From assembly GCA_045592625.1 (NCBI GenBank), contig JAZNVC010000025.1, positions 1-13,389 on the forward strand: a stretch of DNA of 13,389 nucleotides. The letters run 5' to 3'. Under the pieces are notes generated by a model, which made no database searches, was not told the DNA's origin, and worked only from the letters and a program-made list of their open reading frames with translations. This document shows positions 12,503-13,389 of this stretch, piece after piece. Origin of the DNA: SIG607 sp045592625 (lineage in GTDB: Bacteria; Bacillota; Clostridia; Oscillospirales; Acutalibacteraceae). Position 1 is the stretch's first letter, and each line of letters starts with the position of its first letter. The translations under genes and the position numbers were made by a program.

Positions 12503-12586
12503 CAGGGGACGGTTCTCTGTGCTATGGTTTTGTGTGCCTTTTTTTCGATTTTTTCTCAATTTGGTTTCACGCTAACCGTCCCCCTG
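12503..12586 (+). repeat. Island repeat copy 6 (84 bp, extra C in right arm)
   Basis: Full copy with two differences: CTGTGC instead of CTGTGT after the left arm, and one additional C in the right arm (AACCGTCCCCCTG). The extra C shifts the reading frame of the immunity-like gene that runs into it, so that gene ends at a different TGA within the repeat. Confidence 0.95.
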
Positions 12587-12818
12587 TGTTATCTATTTCC
12601 CATTTAAAAATTTCTTTAAAATCTCCAAAACATTCTTCACAAATCCAGTGTTGTCCATCAAGAGTGCAATACCCATAAACGTTAGGTTCGTAAAACTTAT
12701 ACCAACAAAAAGAGCAGTGCTCATGGTCGCGCATATCAGAACTTATGAAAAGTTTTTTTACTAACCTTTTTTTATATAAATAACTAGTTTGATTTGTTAA
12801 TCTCCAATCGTTTTCCAT
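12567..12818 (-). CDS. CxxC/CxxC immunity-like protein paired with the type 37-like toxin
   Basis: An 83-residue cytosolic protein. Two CxxC pairs (C35/C38 in DHEHCSFCWYKF, C60/C63 in WICEECFGDFKEIFKW) plus H32/H34 suggest a small zinc-binding fold. The DHEHC-FC and WICEECF pattern resembles a recurrent small protein found beside bacterial polymorphic toxins as I remember it. GTGAGG precedes the ATG at 12818 and overlaps the stop codon of the toxin tip, which ends eight bases upstream, so the two are coupled. The last residues (NTGGRLA) and the TGA are encoded by repeat copy 6, hence the native C-terminus may be altered. Role as immunity protein is inferred from position and motif. Confidence 0.72.
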   Translation of the reverse strand: MENDWRLTNQTSYLYKKRLVKKLFISSDMRDHEHCSFCWYKFYEPNVYGYCTLDGQHWICEECFGDFKEIFKWEIDNTGGRLA

Positions 12819-12826
12819 AAATTACC

Positions 12827-13084
12827 TCACCATATATCAATTTCACCGGTTGGCTTAATGTACCATTTTGTACCACTTGGATCAGTATAATCCCAGTGTG
12901 GACCTTTAGGCGCTGGATGATTTAAATCGGGAGGCAATTGTTCACCCGTATTTTTGTTTACCCAAGATCCTTTATCTCCACCTACAGGTTGCTTGCCACG
13001 CCATTCATATCCATCACCAGGAGGAATTGTTGGATCGTCTCCGGGATATTGCACATCAGGTTTATTAGTTTTTTTCGTGTTTTT
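12827..13084 (-). CDS. Polymorphic toxin tip, type 37-like, one frame off the RHS core
   Basis: Open frame of about 85 codons; the recognisable domain is PDVQYPGDDPTIPPGDGYEW, RGKQPVGGDKGSWVNKNTGE, QLPPDLNHPAPKGPHWDYTD and PSGTKWYIKPTGEIDIW, ending TGA. The PPG-YEWRGK, GSW-N--TGE and PDLNHP-P-GPHWDY motifs match what I know as the polymorphic toxin type 37 domain, with conserved Asp and His residues as candidate catalytic groups. It lies at the extreme C-terminus of an RHS protein, where such domains belong. The RHS core reads in the other frame; joining them needs a -1 shift at the A7 run 13069-13075 or one additional A. The upstream TAA in this frame is at 13085-13087. Whether the toxin is made depends on that shift. 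An immunity-like gene follows after eight bases. Confidence 0.7.
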   Translation of the reverse strand, partial: KNTKKTNKPDVQYPGDDPTIPPGDGYEWRGKQPVGGDKGSWVNKNTGEQLPPDLNHPAPKGPHWDYTDPSGTKWYIKPTGEIDIW

Positions 13085-13389
13085 TTATTGGATTTATCAG
13101 TATTGTTAGATGGTTTAGAGGTGTTCGTATCGGGTGCCGAAGCACTAGTAGCTGCCTCACAAATAAAACCAATTCCTATAATGGCTACAACACCAAAATA
13201 GATTACATCCCCTAACGGTAATACTGTATCAGCAAAAGGTAGCCACCACATAGTTGATGTCCACCATTGTGCAATAGTAGATGCTTCGCCATTTTGGTCA
13301 ACCATATTAACCGGATTATTATTACAATATGCAAACATATTGTGACCGGTTATTCCTTGCCCTGTAGATACATAGCCATCCGCATTAAT
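12982..13389 (-). CDS. RHS/YD-repeat protein, C-terminal part (runs off the right edge)
   Basis: The visible frame enters from the window edge, giving INADGYVSTGQGITGHNMFA, then YCNNNPVNMVDQNGEAS: the RHS repeat-associated core terminus, which marks the boundary between the conserved delivery shell and the variable toxin. After it come a Trp-rich segment (WWTSTMWWLPFADTVLPLGD), a hydrophobic stretch (YFGVVAIIGIGFIC) typical of pre-toxin linkers, and a Ser/Thr/Asn-rich basic spacer ending SNKKTRKK at an A7 run. In this frame translation continues for 28 unrelated residues to a stop at 12982-12984; the toxin domain is in the -1 frame. The N-terminal bulk lies outside the window. RHS proteins are encapsulating shells that release the C-terminal toxin into competitors. 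Confidence 0.85.
   Translation of the reverse strand: MNADGYVSTGQGITGHNMFAYCNNNPVNMVDQNGEASTIAQWWTSTMWWLPFADTVLPLGDVIYFGVVAIIGIGFICEAATSASAPDTNTSKPSNNTDKSNKKTRKKLINLMCNIPETIQQFLLVMDMNGVASNL

Noticed and set aside
8931..12586. Integron attC sites: an array of genes each followed by an imperfect palindrome of 60-150 bp
   Set aside because: The ends lack the RYYYAAC/GTTRRRY core pair in the right place, the copies are almost identical in sequence (attC sites are not), and no integrase or attI is present. The resemblance is in layout only.
8931..12586. CRISPR array
   Set aside because: Repeats are 83 bp and 780-1010 bp apart with genes in between, not short repeats with short spacers; no cas genes.

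Overview
The window looks like a low-GC, strictly anaerobic member of the Firmicutes (Clostridia / Eubacteriales type). Supporting this are TTGACA/TATAAT promoters, AGGAGG ribosome binding sites, a peroxide-sensing Fur-family regulator beside rubrerythrin, and an FtsW-type/PBP gene pair. No ribosomal RNA or tRNA is present to place it more precisely.

Left part (1-8620) is ordinary chromosome. On the minus strand lie a purine/nucleoside module (xanthine phosphoribosyltransferase, then a BMP-type nucleoside-binding lipoprotein), a three-gene membrane operon (DUF2975 protein, YozG-like XRE regulator, DUF4153/DUF4173-like membrane protein) behind a near-consensus promoter, and a cell-wall pair (FHA-SEDS glycosyltransferase fused in one chain, with a penicillin-binding transpeptidase overlapping it by ATGA). 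On the plus strand are a PerR-type repressor with its own perfect 7-1-7 operator and a rubrerythrin, closed by a strong terminator.

Right part (about 8640-13389) is an accessory island, with every gene on the minus strand. At the right edge is the C-terminal end of an RHS/YD-repeat polymorphic toxin whose tip (recognised as type 37-like) is one frame away from the RHS core at an A7 run. A small CxxC/CxxC immunity-like protein follows it. Further leftward comes a series of modules that each look like an orphan toxin tip (a C-terminal coding fragment, mostly without its own start) followed at once by a putative immunity gene: lipoprotein, small multi-span membrane protein, ankyrin-repeat protein. 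A single-span membrane protein, a 35-residue micro-ORF and a remnant tail complete the series.

Each module boundary carries the same short repeat: five nearly identical 83-84 bp copies, all in one orientation, with 12-bp terminal inverted repeats. Two further sites carry bare arms only. The repeat lies just 3' of each immunity gene (twice supplying its stop codon) and just 5' of the next tip. This makes a cassette-like toxin/immunity array punctuated by a REP/MITE-like element, which is the most notable feature of the window. A compact four-way-junction palindrome (8644-8722) and a 245-bp non-coding stretch with non-nested dyads (9613-9857) are further unexplained structures.

All family names come from recognising motifs by eye; no database search was possible.
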